Below, piece by piece: positions 5,603 through 5,920 of a DNA stretch of 5,920 nucleotides. Within the stretch, counting starts at the first letter, position 1. Every line of letters starts with the position of its first letter. Below the pieces are notes generated by a model. The model was not told where the DNA came from. It did not search any database and saw nothing but the letters and a program-made list of their open reading frames with translations. The DNA lies in the NCBI GenBank assembly GCA_017441045.1, contig JAFSAK010000127.1, forward strand, positions 1-5,920, given 5' to 3'. Made by a program: the position numbers and the translations under genes. This DNA is from Clostridia bacterium. GTDB lineage: Bacteria > Bacillota_A > Clostridia > Oscillospirales > Acutalibacteraceae.

Positions 5603-5920
5603 ATGTTGCAATATAAAAGATTACATTTAAAAGATTTTTACCCCCATCTTGCTGAAAACGGCCGCGACCCATTCGTTGATATCTATCTCCCCTATAATAT
5701 GGTGGAAATGAAAAAGCAGGATGACAGAAGACCTGCTATGGTAATCTGCCCCGGCGGCGGATACGGCGGTTGCAGTGAAAGAGAGTGGGAGCCCATTGCC
5801 CTTAAGCTTTTACCTATGGGATTTAATGTTTTTGTTATAAGATATTCTACTGCCCCCAATAGATATCCCACACAGCTTATTGAGGTTGCCGCTCTTTTTG
5901 ACCTTATAAATAAAAATGCA
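5603..5920 (+). CDS. Alpha/beta-hydrolase esterase (acetyl esterase / BD-FAE-like), 3' end outside window
   Basis: The first 106 residues of a serine esterase are present; related enzymes run to roughly 270-290 residues. After a beta-strand segment (PAMVICP, 44-50) comes PGGGYGGCSEREWEPIA (50-66), the oxyanion-hole loop and following helix typical of clostridial acetyl-esterase/lipase proteins that remove acetyl or feruloyl groups from carbohydrates or small esters. FNVFVIRYSTAPNRYPTQL (74-92) fits the next strand and the Pro-containing loop of the same family. The nucleophile Gly-x-Ser-x-Gly, Asp and His would lie beyond the window, so activity cannot be judged. No signal peptide is visible, so it is probably cytoplasmic. 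Six of its seven arginine codons are AGA, unlike the upstream genes, which use mainly CGC and other CGN codons. It follows the 222-residue gene by 13 bases with a strong ribosome binding site. Specificity (xylan acetyl, other acetyl, feruloyl) is open. Confidence 0.88.
   Translation, partial: MLQYKRLHLKDFYPHLAENGRDPFVDIYLPYNMVEMKKQDDRRPAMVICPGGGYGGCSEREWEPIALKLLPMGFNVFVIRYSTAPNRYPTQLIEVAALFDLINKNA

Overview
The window reads as a low-to-moderate GC chromosomal segment of a Firmicutes bacterium of the class Clostridia, probably a gut or rumen anaerobe of the Oscillospiraceae/Ruminococcaceae type. This is inferred from AGGAG-type ribosome binding sites, very tight gene packing, a clostridial-style MurD, paired M42 aminopeptidases, a PF06838 'methionine gamma-lyase / aluminium resistance' protein and a BD-FAE-like esterase. 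No search was possible, so the genus is not determined.

Layout: seven genes, all on the + strand, and no intergenic gap longer than 20 bases. In order: (1) the C-terminal two thirds of murD (1-948, cut by the window edge); (2) an M42 metallo-aminopeptidase (948-1964); (3) a second, divergent M42 metallo-aminopeptidase (1957-2964); (4) a GNAT-type acetyltransferase with an extra N-terminal region (2961-3635); (5) a PLP-dependent PF06838 protein (3632-4900; a start at 3617 is also open); (6) a 222-residue protein of unknown function with beta-propeller-like repeats (4921-5589); (7) the N-terminal part of an alpha/beta-hydrolase esterase (5603-5920, cut by the window edge). The first four junctions overlap by 1, 8, 4 and 4 bases (TAATG, an 8-base overlap behind a strong Shine-Dalgarno, ATGA, ATGA), so genes 1-5 look translationally coupled. 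The last two genes follow gaps of 20 and 13 bases, each with its own ribosome binding site. I see no terminator or convincing promoter, so one long transcript is likely.

How they may work together: murD adds D-glutamate to the peptidoglycan precursor. The two M42 enzymes should trim N-terminal amino acids from cytoplasmic peptides. The PF06838 protein probably acts on a sulfur or other small amino-acid substrate. The acetyltransferase may modify an amine such as an amino acid or peptide. This suggests a peptide and amino-acid salvage cluster attached to a cell-wall gene, but the functional link is inference from gene order only. The esterase, with different arginine codon use, may be an unrelated passenger.

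There are no RNA genes, mobile elements, CRISPR arrays or tandem repeats that I can support. The window is largely ordinary metabolism. The least explained item is the propeller-like 222-residue protein, and the most testable is the coupled pair of unlike M42 peptidases.
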